A stretch of 64,000 nt of DNA from Chitinophaga sp. CF418 (GCF_900142925.1 NZ_FRCN01000005.1:145258-209257), one strand, 5' to 3'. Positions 1-9,299 are shown, counted from the first letter of the stretch. Made by a program: numbers and translations. The notes: a model not told the origin generated them from the letters alone.

Positions 1-1309
1 CAGCAAGCATGGCAGCATCCAGCTTGCCCGTGCGTCTCAGGTCAGAAAAGCGGTTTCCCATTTCAGTGAACAGTTCTACCCGGCGCTCCTGTGCAATGGC
101 CACCAACAGGTCTGTTTCAGTGGAAGCGGAGGTATTTGATAATCCTGCGCGACTCCTGACTACGTTAATATCTTCCTGTGCTCCACTCAGGTTTTTCAGC
201 GCTGTCCTTGCCTCTGCTCTTACCAGGTAAATATCTGCCAGTCGCAGTATCATAGACCGCTCAGCACCATTGGCCACTGATTTGTATTTGTTAGGAAAAT
301 AATAGGTGGCAGCAGGTGTGATGCCAGTATATGTAGTGGCCCTCACCCAGTTCGTATATCGTCCATCACCAGGCTCAAAGCTGTTCAGCAGATCACCCGT
401 TAACTGTACCTGTACCAGGTAAGTAGACACAGGATCGGTGGTCACTGTAGCCGGCATCGAGTTGTTATAGAGCTCGAATTCACTTGCCGCCCTATCGTCT
501 ATCATGGCCATGGACCAGATAGTTTCCTGACTATTTTTTAAGAATACATCGGCCAGTCCTACCAGCTTGTAGGTATCATTGTCAGCAATCACCGAGTCTG
601 CCATATCTGCCGCATGCTGCCATTCTCCTGTAGCCAGGTACATCTTTGCCAGCAGGGCCTGCGCTGCACGCCGGTTTGGACGGGCCCTGTCTGATGTTAC
701 CGACCCATAACCATCCCTGTAAGTGGCTGACAACAAGGACGCCGCCGTCTTCAGATCACTAATGATCTGCTGGTACACATCGCTTTGTGGTGTACGCGAT
801 AGCTTATTGGTTACATTAAAATCGGAAGTCAAGGCCAGCGCTACATCTCCATACAAATTAGTCAGATAATAATAATTGAATGCCCGTAAAAAATAACATT
901 CTCCCAACCACTGGCTTTTAAAATACAATTGGGCATTTGTTGCATTAATCCCTTCTATCGCCAGATTTAAAGCATAGATCTTACTATAGGTAGATGACCA
1001 GTAATTGACGGTAGCAGGTGAAATAGCATCTGCATAACACATGTGGATTTTATTATTCGCCGATGTATTAGGCATGGGCAATAATTCGTCTGTATACAGA
1101 CTGGTAAGCTCCGGAAAATCATTAGGTCCGGCGTCACTTAACGCCGCCAGGGAGCCGGTCACAATTGCTGATATTGAATTATCTGATATATATGCGTCTG
1201 CCCCCCCAATCGTGCCTGCAGGCAACTGGCCATTATCCAGGTATTTTTGGCAACTGGCGAATAGCAGGGATAAAGCGAGTAATTTTATAATGCTGATTTT
1301 CATTTTCAT
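1..1309 (-). CDS. SusD/RagB-family outer-membrane nutrient-binding lipoprotein, C-terminus cut by window edge
   Basis: SusD-type proteins cap SusC-family TonB-dependent transporters at the cell surface and bind the glycan or other ligand. About 436 residues are readable from the start at 1309 before the frame runs off the window. The N-terminus is a lipoprotein signal (MKMKISIIKLLALSLLFASC) with the acylated Cys at residue 20, followed by QKYLDNGQ. Further on are typical SusD stretches: a helical YYYLTNLYGDVAL segment, LLAKMYLATGEW (TPR-like), and near the edge ILRLADIYLVRAEA and AQERRVELFTEMGNR. The gene lies 14 bp downstream of susC, so the two are surely co-transcribed. Ligand not predictable. 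A second Met at 1303 is also possible. Confidence 0.93.
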   Translation of the reverse strand, partial: MKMKISIIKLLALSLLFASCQKYLDNGQLPAGTIGGADAYISDNSISAIVTGSLAALSDAGPNDFPELTSLYTDELLPMPNTSANNKIHMCYADAISPATVNYWSSTYSKIYALNLAIEGINATNAQLYFKSQWLGECYFLRAFNYYYLTNLYGDVALALTSDFNVTNKLSRTPQSDVYQQIISDLKTAASLLSATYRDGYGSVTSDRARPNRRAAQALLAKMYLATGEWQHAADMADSVIADNDTYKLVGLADVFLKNSQETIWSMAMIDDRAASEFELYNNSMPATVTTDPVSTYLVQVQLTGDLLNSFEPGDGRYTNWVRATTYTGITPAATYYFPNKYKSVANGAERSMILRLADIYLVRAEARTALKNLSGAQEDINVVRSRAGLSNTSASTETDLLVAIAQERRVELFTEMGNRFSDLRRTGKLDAAMLA

Positions 1310-1323
1310 CTCAATTAATTAGT

Positions 1324-4300
1324 TTAGAAGGATACATTTAAACCTGCGGTGATCACCCTCATCGGTGGTATTACCGACAGGCTCAGGTTCTCAGGATCAA
1401 GCCCTCCAAGGTTAGAAATGGTGAACAGGTTCTGTGCCTGCACATACATCGAGAGCTCCTTCACATGTAATTTTGAAACTACCGTGCTGGCGAAACTATA
1501 CCGGATACTTGCGTTTTGCAGCCTGGCATAAGTGGCATCACTATAGGCTCCGGAACTGTTCACATATACTTGTGAGAAGTTGATCAGGTTCATTATTGTG
1601 GCGCTCATACGCGGAACGTCAGTAATATCCCCCGGCTTTTGCCAGCGGTCCAGCCAGTAAGTCGGGCCGTTCAAACCAGCATAACCTACCGCAAATCCGT
1701 TCTGTGCCAATCCATTCATCGCCGTCCGCTTGGTAAAAACGAAAGAGAAATCCAGTGACAGACGTTTGTATGTAAATGTATTTTCGATCCCTCCATAATA
1801 CTTAGGCGCCAGATCAATAAACTGGGTCTTATCTGCATCCGACAATTCCATGGCCTGATAATCGGCCTTCTCCCCTTTGGCATTGATATAACTGAAATAT
1901 CCCGTTTCCGGGTTTACACCGGCATAGTTAAACACCTTGATACCGGTAACCGGTTTATCAAGTACATAGTTAATTCCCAGATTCCGGTAAGTAGGGAGCT
2001 TCACCAGCTTACTGGTTGGGATAGACATATTAAATCGCGTGGTCCAGCTAAAATTCTTTTTCCGGATATTGTTGGTCCCTACGCTCATTTCCCATCCGCT
2101 GGTGCGGATCACTGCATCTGTATTCACAGGAAAGCCACCAAAACCAGTCACCGTGGACAGTGGTATACTGATCAACTGATTTGAAGCAATATTCCGGTAA
2201 TAATTCCCTTCCACGTGCACCCTGTCTTTAAAGAAGCCCAGTTCCAGCCCTACTTCAGTATTCCTGTTATGTTCCCAGCTGAGATCAGGGTTCGCCAAAC
2301 TACCCGGACTGAGGGTTGTCTTTCCCGAATAAGTACCTGATCCTGCTACATACTTACTCAGATATGCAAAATCACCCACAGCATCTCCACCTATAATACC
2401 TGTACTGGCACGGAGCTTTCCATAACTCAGGAACAGCAGGTTATATTTGATAAAGGGCTCTTCACTGAAAATCCAGGCAGCAGCCACAGATCCGAAAGTG
2501 CCAAACTTTTTACCGGGGCCAAAACGGGTAGATCCATCCCGTCTTCCATTGAGGTTAATGATATATTTCTGGTCCCAGATGTATTTCATGATTGCATACA
2601 TACCGATATCCCGGTAAGGTGTCTGTCGATAAACGGTCGACACTGTTGTAGCTACGGAAGGATTGCTGAGCAAAGCATCAGAGGGAAAACCTTTACCAGA
2701 GATCTCATCGACAGTACTGAGATTGTTATCAAGCTTTCCGCCGACCTTAAAGCTGAACTCCCCTTTTTGCCAGAAGTTATTATTATACTCCGCATAAGGC
2801 TCAAGGGTCACATTACGTGTTTGAAAATGGTGAAAGCTACTATACGTATTGGCTGCGGCATCCACCTTTGTTGGAGGCATGGCAGTAGTAGGATATCCCA
2901 TTAATTGCTGACCGTTGATATTGCTGTACCCCAGGTTTATCCGTAAAGCAACATGTTTGAAAGGCCGGTAGCTGAGGTTCGTGTTACCGAGTAAGTTATT
3001 GGTCACATTACGGTAAGTACGGTTTATATCTGCGGCAACCGCATTGTTCGGACTATCCCAGTTCACACTTCCATCAGGAAGGAAAGGTGAAGGTGCATTG
3101 GGTGGCGTGAATACGGCTACAGATGAAAAGTCGATCGGCACCATATCATTCACATTGGAAAGATAAGAACCTGAAACTGCATAACTGAATTTGTTATCCT
3201 TTGTATTAGTATTGATGGAAAAGTGCATAGAACCATCCACCATTGAGCCTTTATGTATTTGGATGTTCCCGGTCTTACGGAGACTACCGCTTACCATATA
3301 GCTGGTAGTTTGTGTGCCGCCTCCATAAGTGACATTTAAATTGGCTGTTTGCGCCAGACTCCCCAGCATCTCCTTTTGATAATCATTATCTCTGTCCAGA
3401 GGGTAAGTTCCGTTCAGATCGGGGTCTCCGTCCCCTACAGTGCTACCATCATTCTTCAGTGCCTCCCGGCGAAGCATGAGGTACTGTGCAGTATGCATCG
3501 GCTTTACGTGCTGTCCTAACATCGAAACACCATCATATACGTTCACATTTAGTGTAGCTGGTCCAGGCTTTGCTTTTTTAGTAGTAATGAGTACTACGCC
3601 ATAAGCACCTTCTGCCCCATACAGAGACGTCGCATCGGCATCCTTCAGCACACTGATGCTCTCAATATCATTAGGGTTCAGGAAATTCAGACCATTACCT
3701 CCCTGTAAAAAGTTGCCGGTGCCATAAAGTGTATTTGTTTCCATAGGCAGCTTCGCTCCCGGATAGGTCACACCGTCTACTACTATCAGCGGCGGAGGCG
3801 CTGTCGAGCTAAAGTTGGCCGCATTCCGCAACCGGAGTGAAAAAGCACCTCCCGGCTGGCCGGTTACCTGCTGAATGAATAACCCAGGTATCTTTCCCTG
3901 TAATGCTTCCAGCACATTGTTGACAGGATTCTTCGCAATATCTTTAGCTGTTATGGTCGTTACATCCCCTGTATTAAACCGTTTGGTGGTCGAGCCATAA
4001 GCAATGACCTGCACCTGGTCCAGATCTCCTATATCCGCTCTCAAAACTACCTTCAAGGGCCCGGTGCTACCGGTTACAGGTACTTCCCGGCTCACAAATC
4101 CCACAGAAGAAAACTGCAGAACGGCCTTCTCATCGGGAATGATGATTGTAAAACTCCCTTTTTCATTGGTCAGGGTCACCCGTTGGAGATCCCCTTTCAC
4201 CTTTATAGTTACCCCGGGAAGGTAATTATTGTGCTCATCCATCACCATACCCGTCACCATCCTGGGAGGGGCCGGTTCGCTGGTGATGGGTTTAGCATGG

Positions 4301-4647
4301 ATCAGAATAATATTATTCTCAATGCTGTAGGCAAGCGGTTGATTTACCAGGCACTTATTAAGTACTGCCGGGAGCTCAAGATCTTTCACATGGATAGTCA
4401 CCGGTTTGCTGGTATTCAGCATATCATCGGTATAAAAGAAGTCATACCCCGTCTGTTTCCTGATCTCCTTAAATACCTGGGACAGCGGTGTCTTCTCCAT
4501 ACTAAGCGTGACCTTTTGTGCATAGCCCGTAGCGCTGGCCTGCACAATGCCGATTGAAGTAAGAATGAGTACGATTAATTTCATAATGCGCAAGGACATT
4601 AATGCGCAGGTTGTCCACCTGCCTGATTTTTCAGGACAAAAATTCAT
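1324..4647 (-). CDS. SusC/RagA-family TonB-dependent outer-membrane transporter with STN domain
   Basis: Imports a ligand across the outer membrane using TonB energy, paired with the SusD protein downstream. From Met at 4647 it is 1107 residues. After a signal sequence ending near ASATGYAQ comes an STN (secretin/TonB short N-terminal) domain containing PLSQVFKEIRKQTGYDFFY, then a carboxypeptidase-regulatory-like beta-sandwich (VTGMVMDEHNNYLPGVTIKV), a plug domain (VIAYGSTTKRFNTGDVTTI, then VLEALQGKIPGLFI) and a beta-barrel ending in Phe (AGLNVSF). The STN domain is the usual receiver part for signalling to a FecR anti-sigma factor, which is encoded just upstream. An in-frame Met at 4698 exists, but MNFCPEKSG at 4647 matches the usual beginning of such proteins in this group. 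Confidence 0.95.
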   Translation of the reverse strand: MNFCPEKSGRWTTCALMSLRIMKLIVLILTSIGIVQASATGYAQKVTLSMEKTPLSQVFKEIRKQTGYDFFYTDDMLNTSKPVTIHVKDLELPAVLNKCLVNQPLAYSIENNIILIHAKPITSEPAPPRMVTGMVMDEHNNYLPGVTIKVKGDLQRVTLTNEKGSFTIIIPDEKAVLQFSSVGFVSREVPVTGSTGPLKVVLRADIGDLDQVQVIAYGSTTKRFNTGDVTTITAKDIAKNPVNNVLEALQGKIPGLFIQQVTGQPGGAFSLRLRNAANFSSTAPPPLIVVDGVTYPGAKLPMETNTLYGTGNFLQGGNGLNFLNPNDIESISVLKDADATSLYGAEGAYGVVLITTKKAKPGPATLNVNVYDGVSMLGQHVKPMHTAQYLMLRREALKNDGSTVGDGDPDLNGTYPLDRDNDYQKEMLGSLAQTANLNVTYGGGTQTTSYMVSGSLRKTGNIQIHKGSMVDGSMHFSINTNTKDNKFSYAVSGSYLSNVNDMVPIDFSSVAVFTPPNAPSPFLPDGSVNWDSPNNAVAADINRTYRNVTNNLLGNTNLSYRPFKHVALRINLGYSNINGQQLMGYPTTAMPPTKVDAAANTYSSFHHFQTRNVTLEPYAEYNNNFWQKGEFSFKVGGKLDNNLSTVDEISGKGFPSDALLSNPSVATTVSTVYRQTPYRDIGMYAIMKYIWDQKYIINLNGRRDGSTRFGPGKKFGTFGSVAAAWIFSEEPFIKYNLLFLSYGKLRASTGIIGGDAVGDFAYLSKYVAGSGTYSGKTTLSPGSLANPDLSWEHNRNTEVGLELGFFKDRVHVEGNYYRNIASNQLISIPLSTVTGFGGFPVNTDAVIRTSGWEMSVGTNNIRKKNFSWTTRFNMSIPTSKLVKLPTYRNLGINYVLDKPVTGIKVFNYAGVNPETGYFSYINAKGEKADYQAMELSDADKTQFIDLAPKYYGGIENTFTYKRLSLDFSFVFTKRTAMNGLAQNGFAVGYAGLNGPTYWLDRWQKPGDITDVPRMSATIMNLINFSQVYVNSSGAYSDATYARLQNASIRYSFASTVVSKLHVKELSMYVQAQNLFTISNLGGLDPENLSLSVIPPMRVITAGLNVSF

Positions 4648-4776
4648 AATTTTGGTTGAGTTATTTCGCAAAGCAGCCTTGCCCACGAAGCGGTGCATGC
4701 AACGCGAATAATTTTTAATGAATAATGTTTAGTCTGAGACCGGCCACACCGGTATCAGTAGCTAAGCGCAAATCAT

Positions 4777-4804
4777 AACCGGAAGTGTTCCACCGCTTCC
4801 GGTT
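4777..4804. other. Hairpin between fecR-like gene and susC
   Basis: An 11-bp stem (AACCGGAAGTG with CGCTTCCGGTT, one G-U pair) with a 6-nt loop sits in the 270-bp gap between the FecR gene and susC. There is no clear T-run on the minus strand, so it is a weak terminator at best. It could also stabilise or process a joint mRNA. Confidence 0.4.
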
Positions 4805-4918
4805 ACTTATTTTGGCTCAGCCTTTCCAAAGAGGTGTAGGTGATTATTGCATTACCATCATAGCTTTTAATGTATTGGTTGATAAATTATTATGGTTGGT
4901 TAATGATTAATTACAATC

Positions 4919-6037
4919 CTATCGGTCAGCTATAGTAATATGGTTGTTCTTCACTGTAAATTTTACCGCCGCAGTAGTTTCCAGCATTTTTAGTACGACC
5001 GACAGGTTCCGTGCCCGGGATACCTCCCCGCTAAAAGTCAGCGTACTATGGCTATAGTGCCCATAATCCACATCCACATCATACCACCTGGATACTTTTC
5101 GCATAATATCCGGCAGGGTCTCGTTCTTAAATATAAAATCGCCCTCCTTCCAGTCAATAGCCACTTCAGGGTCTACAGCGCTTATCTTGACATGTTGCAG
5201 ACTGTTCAAAACTGCCTGCTGCCCAGGCTTCAATACGGCACTTTCGCCCCCATCGGCTGTTACACGAACAGCTCCCTGTAATAAGGTAGTTTTAATCACC
5301 GGTTCATCCGGATAAGCGTTTACGTTAAAATTTGTTCCCAGCACATCGATTCTTTGTCCCTTACAAACAACCATGAATGGCTGATCGGCATGTTGTGCTA
5401 CTTCAAAATACGCTTCCCCCGTAATTTCCACTTTCCGTTCCTGGCTGTTGAAAATCACCGGGTAAGTAACAGAAGAGGCAGCATTTAACCACACTTGTGT
5501 TCCATCTGCCAGTACCAGGTGATGTTTTCCTCCCCGGGGTGTACTTACAGTATTGATCAAAGGGAGGGCATCTTCATCCTGCACTTCCCCGCCGGTATAA
5601 TTCAGCTCGCCATCGGCATTTTTCTTAATAATTGTACTTCCCTGCTGTGCCAGCTCCCCTTCCCTTGCCTCCTCCAGTATGATGTGCTGGCCATTGGCCA
5701 GTGTAAGCACGGCCTTATTAGACCCCGGAAGGGCATCATTCTGCATCACCGCTACCGGTTGATGTTTCTGGGTATTTCCGGAATGGTATACAAAATATCC
5801 CCCTGCCAATACCAGTACAGCTACAGCCGCCGCCACGGACATCCATGGCCGGCGGTTCCGCTGTTTGGCTGGTAAACGAGGGATAAGTAGTTCTGTTTCA
5901 AGTAACTGTTCTTCTGTAAGCGCCTTCAGATCTGGCAATTCCAGCTGGTCATACCATGATTCAACGATTGCTTTCTCCTCCGGGGTGCATTCCCCGGCAT
6001 TATATTTATGTAGCAGTTCTTTAAATGATACTCCCAT
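4919..6037 (-). CDS. FecR-family anti-sigma factor with DUF4974 C-terminal domain
   Basis: Inner-membrane anti-sigma factor that holds the neighbouring ECF sigma factor until the SusC STN domain signals. It has 372 residues. A cytoplasmic N-terminal sigma-binding part (residues about 1-60, LLHKYNAGECTPEEKAIVESWY) is followed by one membrane segment at about 64-82 (WMSVAAAVAVLVLAGGYFVY), a periplasmic FecR domain (TPRGGKHHLVLADGTQVWLNA, then GEAYFEVAQHADQPFMVVC) and a C-terminal DUF4974 domain (LPDIMRKVSRWYDVDVDY). Length and domain order are normal. It begins 51 bp after the sigma factor gene ends, on the same strand, so the two form a unit upstream of susCD. Confidence 0.95.
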   Translation of the reverse strand: MGVSFKELLHKYNAGECTPEEKAIVESWYDQLELPDLKALTEEQLLETELLIPRLPAKQRNRRPWMSVAAAVAVLVLAGGYFVYHSGNTQKHQPVAVMQNDALPGSNKAVLTLANGQHIILEEAREGELAQQGSTIIKKNADGELNYTGGEVQDEDALPLINTVSTPRGGKHHLVLADGTQVWLNAASSVTYPVIFNSQERKVEITGEAYFEVAQHADQPFMVVCKGQRIDVLGTNFNVNAYPDEPVIKTTLLQGAVRVTADGGESAVLKPGQQAVLNSLQHVKISAVDPEVAIDWKEGDFIFKNETLPDIMRKVSRWYDVDVDYGHYSHSTLTFSGEVSRARNLSVVLKMLETTAAVKFTVKNNHITIADR

Positions 6038-6088
6038 ATAATGTATGACAGTATAAAAAGGGGGAAGGGCTAGTGGGAATGAAAATTT

Positions 6089-6667
6089 TTAAAAAAAATA
6101 ATGCAAAGCGATCAGGACACATAACCCGATCTTCAAACGCAGGATCTTTAATGCACTTTTGATATGGTTTTTCACAGTAAACTCGGAGATATTGAGCCGG
6201 TCGGCTATTTCTTTGTGAGTAAGGTGTTCCTTTCGGCTCAGCATGAATACCTCCCGCATTTTGGGTGGGAGCGCGGCAATCTCCTTATCAACTATTTGCT
6301 GTAACTCCTTTTCCCGGACCTGAATGTCGGACATATTGTGTCCCTCATCTATAAAGTTTTGAAAATTAAGGGCATATCGGGCCTCCACCTGCTTATGTTC
6401 TATATAATTCAATACTTTATTGCGGACCATCGCATATAGGTAAGCAGATACATGCTGAATGGGAGGAAGCTGCTCATGTTGGCTCCATAGGGTAGAAAAC
6501 ACCTCCTGTACAATCTCCTTCGCATCCTCAAGGTCGCCGGTTTTCTTATAACCATGTATGACCAGGGGCTTTTTATACCTATTGTAAAGTTCAGTAAACG
6601 CGGCATTGTCGCCTGCCTGTAGCATGACAATCAGCTCCCTATCATTGGCATGTATTAAGACCCCCAT
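6089..6667 (-). CDS. RNA polymerase ECF sigma factor, Bacteroidota FecI-like
   Basis: Extracytoplasmic-function sigma factor expected to switch on the susCD pair downstream. It has 192 residues. Region 2 is visible at about residues 20-90 (DNAAFTELYNRYKKPLVIHG, then DLEDAKEIVQEVFSTLWSQH). Region 4 is at about 130-180 (ALPPKMREVFMLSRKEHLTH followed by KEIADRLNISEFTVKNHI, the helix-turn-helix). The C-terminus ends in a short hydrophobic tail (LCVLIALHYFF), common in this family. First gene of the minus-strand cluster sigma factor, FecR, SusC, SusD. Confidence 0.95.
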   Translation of the reverse strand: MGVLIHANDRELIVMLQAGDNAAFTELYNRYKKPLVIHGYKKTGDLEDAKEIVQEVFSTLWSQHEQLPPIQHVSAYLYAMVRNKVLNYIEHKQVEARYALNFQNFIDEGHNMSDIQVREKELQQIVDKEIAALPPKMREVFMLSRKEHLTHKEIADRLNISEFTVKNHIKSALKILRLKIGLCVLIALHYFF

Positions 6668-6955
6668 TTAATCAAAAGTAAAAAAAAAGGGGAACTTTTG
6701 GAAGCTTAGATTCGGGCTGCCGTCATATAAAAACCATTGTTGCCCCAAGTGCTGAAACCTTTCCCATTCATCCCCTTTGGTGTAGCGAAAGGGCAGTAAC
6801 ATTGGGCTGGCTACTGTTTGGTTTTCGATAAACACCAGAATGAGCTGTGGGATGTTCATAGTGGCTCGTTGTAATTACTTTACCTTATTACCCATTTATC
6901 ACTGATACCTCGGAACGAAAGTTAAATAATAAAACTTGTCTGATGTTCTTTAATT

Positions 6956-7486
6956 TTAGATGTCAGGTGATAACACCTTCTTCATCATAACATCCACCTG
7001 CTCATCCTCCCCAAGTTTAAAGATATGCTTGCTGAAAGCAACAAATCCATTCTTTTCGTAAAACCTTATTGCTCTTGGATTTTCTTCCCATACACCCAGC
7101 CATATGAACGATTTGTTTTGAATCTGAGCTACCTCCAGGGCTTTTTCGTATAAAAGTTGTCCTATTTTCTTACCATGATAGGCACCAAGTACATAGATAC
7201 GTTCTATTTCAATAGCACTGTCTTCCTGTGGTTCAGTCTGTGCTTTGCCTGTATTTAACTTCAGGTATCCGATGGGAGTATCGCCCTCCCACGCAATGAA
7301 AAACTGAGAATCCGGATTGCTCAACTCTGCGCTGACCTTCTCCGGGCTGAAGTTTTCGTCCAGATACTTTTTCATGTCGGCCTCCGTATTGCTATGCCCA
7401 AAGGTTTCAAAAAAGGTATCTTTCCCGATCTGCCTCAGATGTTCAATATCCTCTGCGGAGGTTCTTCTAATACTGACATGTTCCAT
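6956..7486 (-). CDS. paiA: GNAT N-acetyltransferase, PaiA-like (polyamine/diamine acetyltransferase type)
   Basis: Acetyl-CoA dependent N-acetyltransferase of 176 residues. The layout follows Bacillus PaiA, a spermidine/spermine acetyltransferase: an N-terminal LRQIGKDTFFETFGH segment, the core EIERIYVLGAYHGKKIGQLL containing the acetyl-CoA loop, the hallmark IWLGVWEENPRAIRFYEKNGF, and a C-terminal DEQVDVMMKK. Substrate by homology only. In Bacillus paiA is next to paiB; here the PaiB gene is about 12 kb away (19009-19614), yet both promoters carry the same operator (see 7529-7575). The -7 box is at 7514-7521. The gene is monocistronic. Confidence 0.85.
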   Translation of the reverse strand: MEHVSIRRTSAEDIEHLRQIGKDTFFETFGHSNTEADMKKYLDENFSPEKVSAELSNPDSQFFIAWEGDTPIGYLKLNTGKAQTEPQEDSAIEIERIYVLGAYHGKKIGQLLYEKALEVAQIQNKSFIWLGVWEENPRAIRFYEKNGFVAFSKHIFKLGEDEQVDVMMKKVLSPDI

Positions 7487-7513
7487 ATTCCCTAAAGATT
7501 AGTTTTTTTGGAG

Positions 7514-7521
7514 CAAAAGTA
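7514..7521 (-). promoter_or_regulatory. -7 promoter box of paiA-like gene
   Basis: TACTTTTG on the minus strand matches the Bacteroidota -7 consensus TAnnTTTG and lies 28 bp before the start codon at 7486. It is 8 bp from the three-part operator, the same register as at the paiB promoter. Confidence 0.6.
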
Positions 7522-7528
7522 TTTAATG

Positions 7529-7575
7529 ATTGGCATCCCTTTATAGTCCAATTTTCAAAAAAAAGACAGTCCAAT
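7529..7575. promoter_or_regulatory. Putative MocR operator upstream of paiA-like gene (inverted ATTGG plus two AGTCCAAT direct repeats)
   Basis: ATTGG begins at 7529 and AGTCCAAT begins at 7545 and again at 7568, giving spacings of 16 and 23 bp. Exactly the same elements and spacings occur at 19654, 19670 and 19693 in the paiB/mocR divergent promoter. A direct repeat plus an inverted half is typical for MocR/PdxR-type regulators (family knowledge). The bases after the second repeat (GACAGTCCAATTTTAAAG) read DSPILK and align with the MDSPIL start of the MocR protein, so this looks like a duplicated divergent promoter whose regulator half has been lost. Confidence 0.7.
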
Positions 7576-7623
7576 TTTAAAGAAGCCAGGTTTCTTTTGG
7601 TATTACTCAATCACTCCAAGTGG

Positions 7624-7809
7624 TCAACCAAATGATTGCCGGAACTGCAGAGGCGAAAGTTTGGTTTTTGTTTTGAATAACTTACTGAACGATTGCGAAT
7701 GTTCAAATCCCAATTCGTATGCAATTTCGCCTACAGACAAAGTAGTTGAAATGCTATGTACGACATCCGTTTGCAGGCGACTAATTAAACTTGAACACCC
7801 CCAGTACAA
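7624..7809 (-). pseudogene. Relic of an AraC-family regulator (C-terminal HTH only)
   Basis: About 55 residues match the last helix-turn-helix of an AraC protein: LSVGEIAYELGFEHSQSFSK, LFKTKTKLSPLQFRQSFG, then stop. The rest of the regulator is absent. Upstream the frame runs into the end of the membrane-protein gene (stop at 7781), so no ligand-binding domain or first HTH exists. The open frame begins with a chance Met at 7809, 29 bp inside that gene. Best read as the 3' stump left by a deletion. It might instead be translated as a short HTH peptide, but nothing supports that. Confidence 0.7.
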
Positions 7810-8236
7810 AAATGCTGAAGAATAAGAGCAGCTGCACCAGATAGAACAACATCATTTGCCGTTTCAGACTGTCTATGCCCAAACTGTTATCTGCAGCTAT
7901 CAGCGCATTCATCTTTTTATCCAGTGATCTGGCGACAAAGCCACCGCCAATACCCAGCAACACGAGTATTACTTTTATCCTGAACCATAGCTGTTCTGCA
8001 AAAACACCCTTTGTGAGGTACATCATAAAAAAACCGGAAAGCACTAATAAACCCATGCCGATGCCAATGATCCTGGGTAGCCTGGCTCCCAATTCCATCA
8101 CTGTTAATGCTTTGGCCTTATCGGTTACATAAAATTTCCAGAAGCGGCGGTTCATTAAATAGCCGATAAAGGTTGTTCCTGCGGCTAATGTTAATCCTGT
8201 AATGTGCATCAGTAAACTCAAAAGGAACATATTCAT
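7781..8236 (-). CDS. Small integral membrane protein, four predicted helices, function unknown
   Basis: A 151-residue protein if started at MNMFLLSLLMHITGLTLAAG (8236). The reading frame continues to 8353, but that would overlap the divergent AraC gene starting at 8322, so the internal Met is preferred. Hydrophobic segments lie at about residues 3-22, 50-75 (GIGMGLLVLSGFFMMYL), 83-103 (LWFRIKVILVLLGIGGGF) and 125-148 (LFYLVQLLLFFSIFVLGVF). It resembles small DUF2269/CopD-like membrane proteins in general style only; I cannot assign a family. The divergent AraC gene may regulate it. Confidence 0.7.
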   Translation of the reverse strand: MNMFLLSLLMHITGLTLAAGTTFIGYLMNRRFWKFYVTDKAKALTVMELGARLPRIIGIGMGLLVLSGFFMMYLTKGVFAEQLWFRIKVILVLLGIGGGFVARSLDKKMNALIAADNSLGIDSLKRQMMLFYLVQLLLFFSIFVLGVFKFN

Positions 8237-8321
8237 AGCGTTCTTGTTTTGATGCGAAGTTGAGCCGGTTCCCGGAATTTTATTTACATTTAAGGGAGTT
8301 AAATTTATATCTGAGGAACAC

Positions 8322-9299
8322 ATGCCATTTGAGATAAAGCACATTGCCACCAACCAGATACTCCGTAACAGTAATGTATCTGATCATGATTTCAATAGCC
8401 CCAGCCTCATAGAGACGACCAACCGTGTAGCGCTCCCTTTCGCCGATGCCGTGCTATCGCATTGGCACTTTGACGGAATTCATATGATACATACCAACTG
8501 GCATTATAAAGCCCGTTCTGATATGGCATTCCAGTCTGACCTGGATATTGTACAGATGCATTTCAACCTCCGCGGTAAGCTGTTACTTAATTCCGATCAG
8601 CATGAGCAACCACTTGCCTTTGGACATAATCAGCACAACATATTGTACAGCAACGGCAACGCCGGTACCATTACTAATGAGCATTTGTATGCTTCTCAAT
8701 TCCAGATTCAGTTTCCACGCGATAGTTTTCTGAAATTAACGGAAAACGCTAATGATACCCTGAAACGATTTTCTGAAAAGGTAATATCAGGAAAGCCGGT
8801 GCTGATCTCAGAACAGCATCTTCCCATTGATCTGCCAATGCAACAAGCTATAGATGCCATCCTGAACTGCAAGTACCAGGAGGGTATCAAGAAGATGTTC
8901 CTGCTCTCCAAAGCTATTGAAATACTGGTTTTACAGGCGGAAGCGTTTAACTGCCGTCCCAGAAAAGCAGTGGCCCGCACTGATCATGATAAGGACTGTA
9001 TCCAATATGCCAGAGAGTACATACTACAACACATAGACAATCCGCCCAGCCTGTCGGAACTGGCCCGGGTTGCAGGCCTGAATGAATATAAGCTGAAGCG
9101 TGGATTTAAAGAAATGTTCCGGACTACCGTGTTCGGCTATCTGGCCGAAAAGCGCCTGGAATTGTCCCGGGATCACTTATCCGATCCTAATAAGTCTGTG
9201 ACGGAAATTGCAAACATGCTGGGATATTCGTCTGTACAACATTTCAGTGCTGCGTTTAAGAAAAAGTTCGGGTATTCTCCCAGAGAGGAAAGGATGTAG
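8322..9299 (+). CDS. AraC-family transcriptional regulator
   Basis: A 325-residue regulator. The N-terminal 200 residues are an unassigned sensing domain (contains MHFNLRGKLLLNSDQHEQPL and FQIQFPRDSFLKLTENAND). The C-terminal double helix-turn-helix is at about 225-325: PPSLSELARVAGLNEYKLKR, GFKEMFRTTVFGYLAEKRLE, then SVTEIANMLGYSSVQHFSAA and FKKKFGYSPREER. This fits iron-regulator (PchR-like) AraC proteins in layout, but the ligand is unknown. It is divergent from the small membrane protein at 7781-8236 with 85 bp between starts, so it probably regulates that gene. Confidence 0.9.
   Translation: MPFEIKHIATNQILRNSNVSDHDFNSPSLIETTNRVALPFADAVLSHWHFDGIHMIHTNWHYKARSDMAFQSDLDIVQMHFNLRGKLLLNSDQHEQPLAFGHNQHNILYSNGNAGTITNEHLYASQFQIQFPRDSFLKLTENANDTLKRFSEKVISGKPVLISEQHLPIDLPMQQAIDAILNCKYQEGIKKMFLLSKAIEILVLQAEAFNCRPRKAVARTDHDKDCIQYAREYILQHIDNPPSLSELARVAGLNEYKLKRGFKEMFRTTVFGYLAEKRLELSRDHLSDPNKSVTEIANMLGYSSVQHFSAAFKKKFGYSPREERM

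Noticed and set aside
6668..6859. 63-codon minus-strand frame upstream of the sigma factor
   Set aside because: No family features and composition unlike neighbouring genes. It occupies the leader of the sigma factor gene and ends right at its start.
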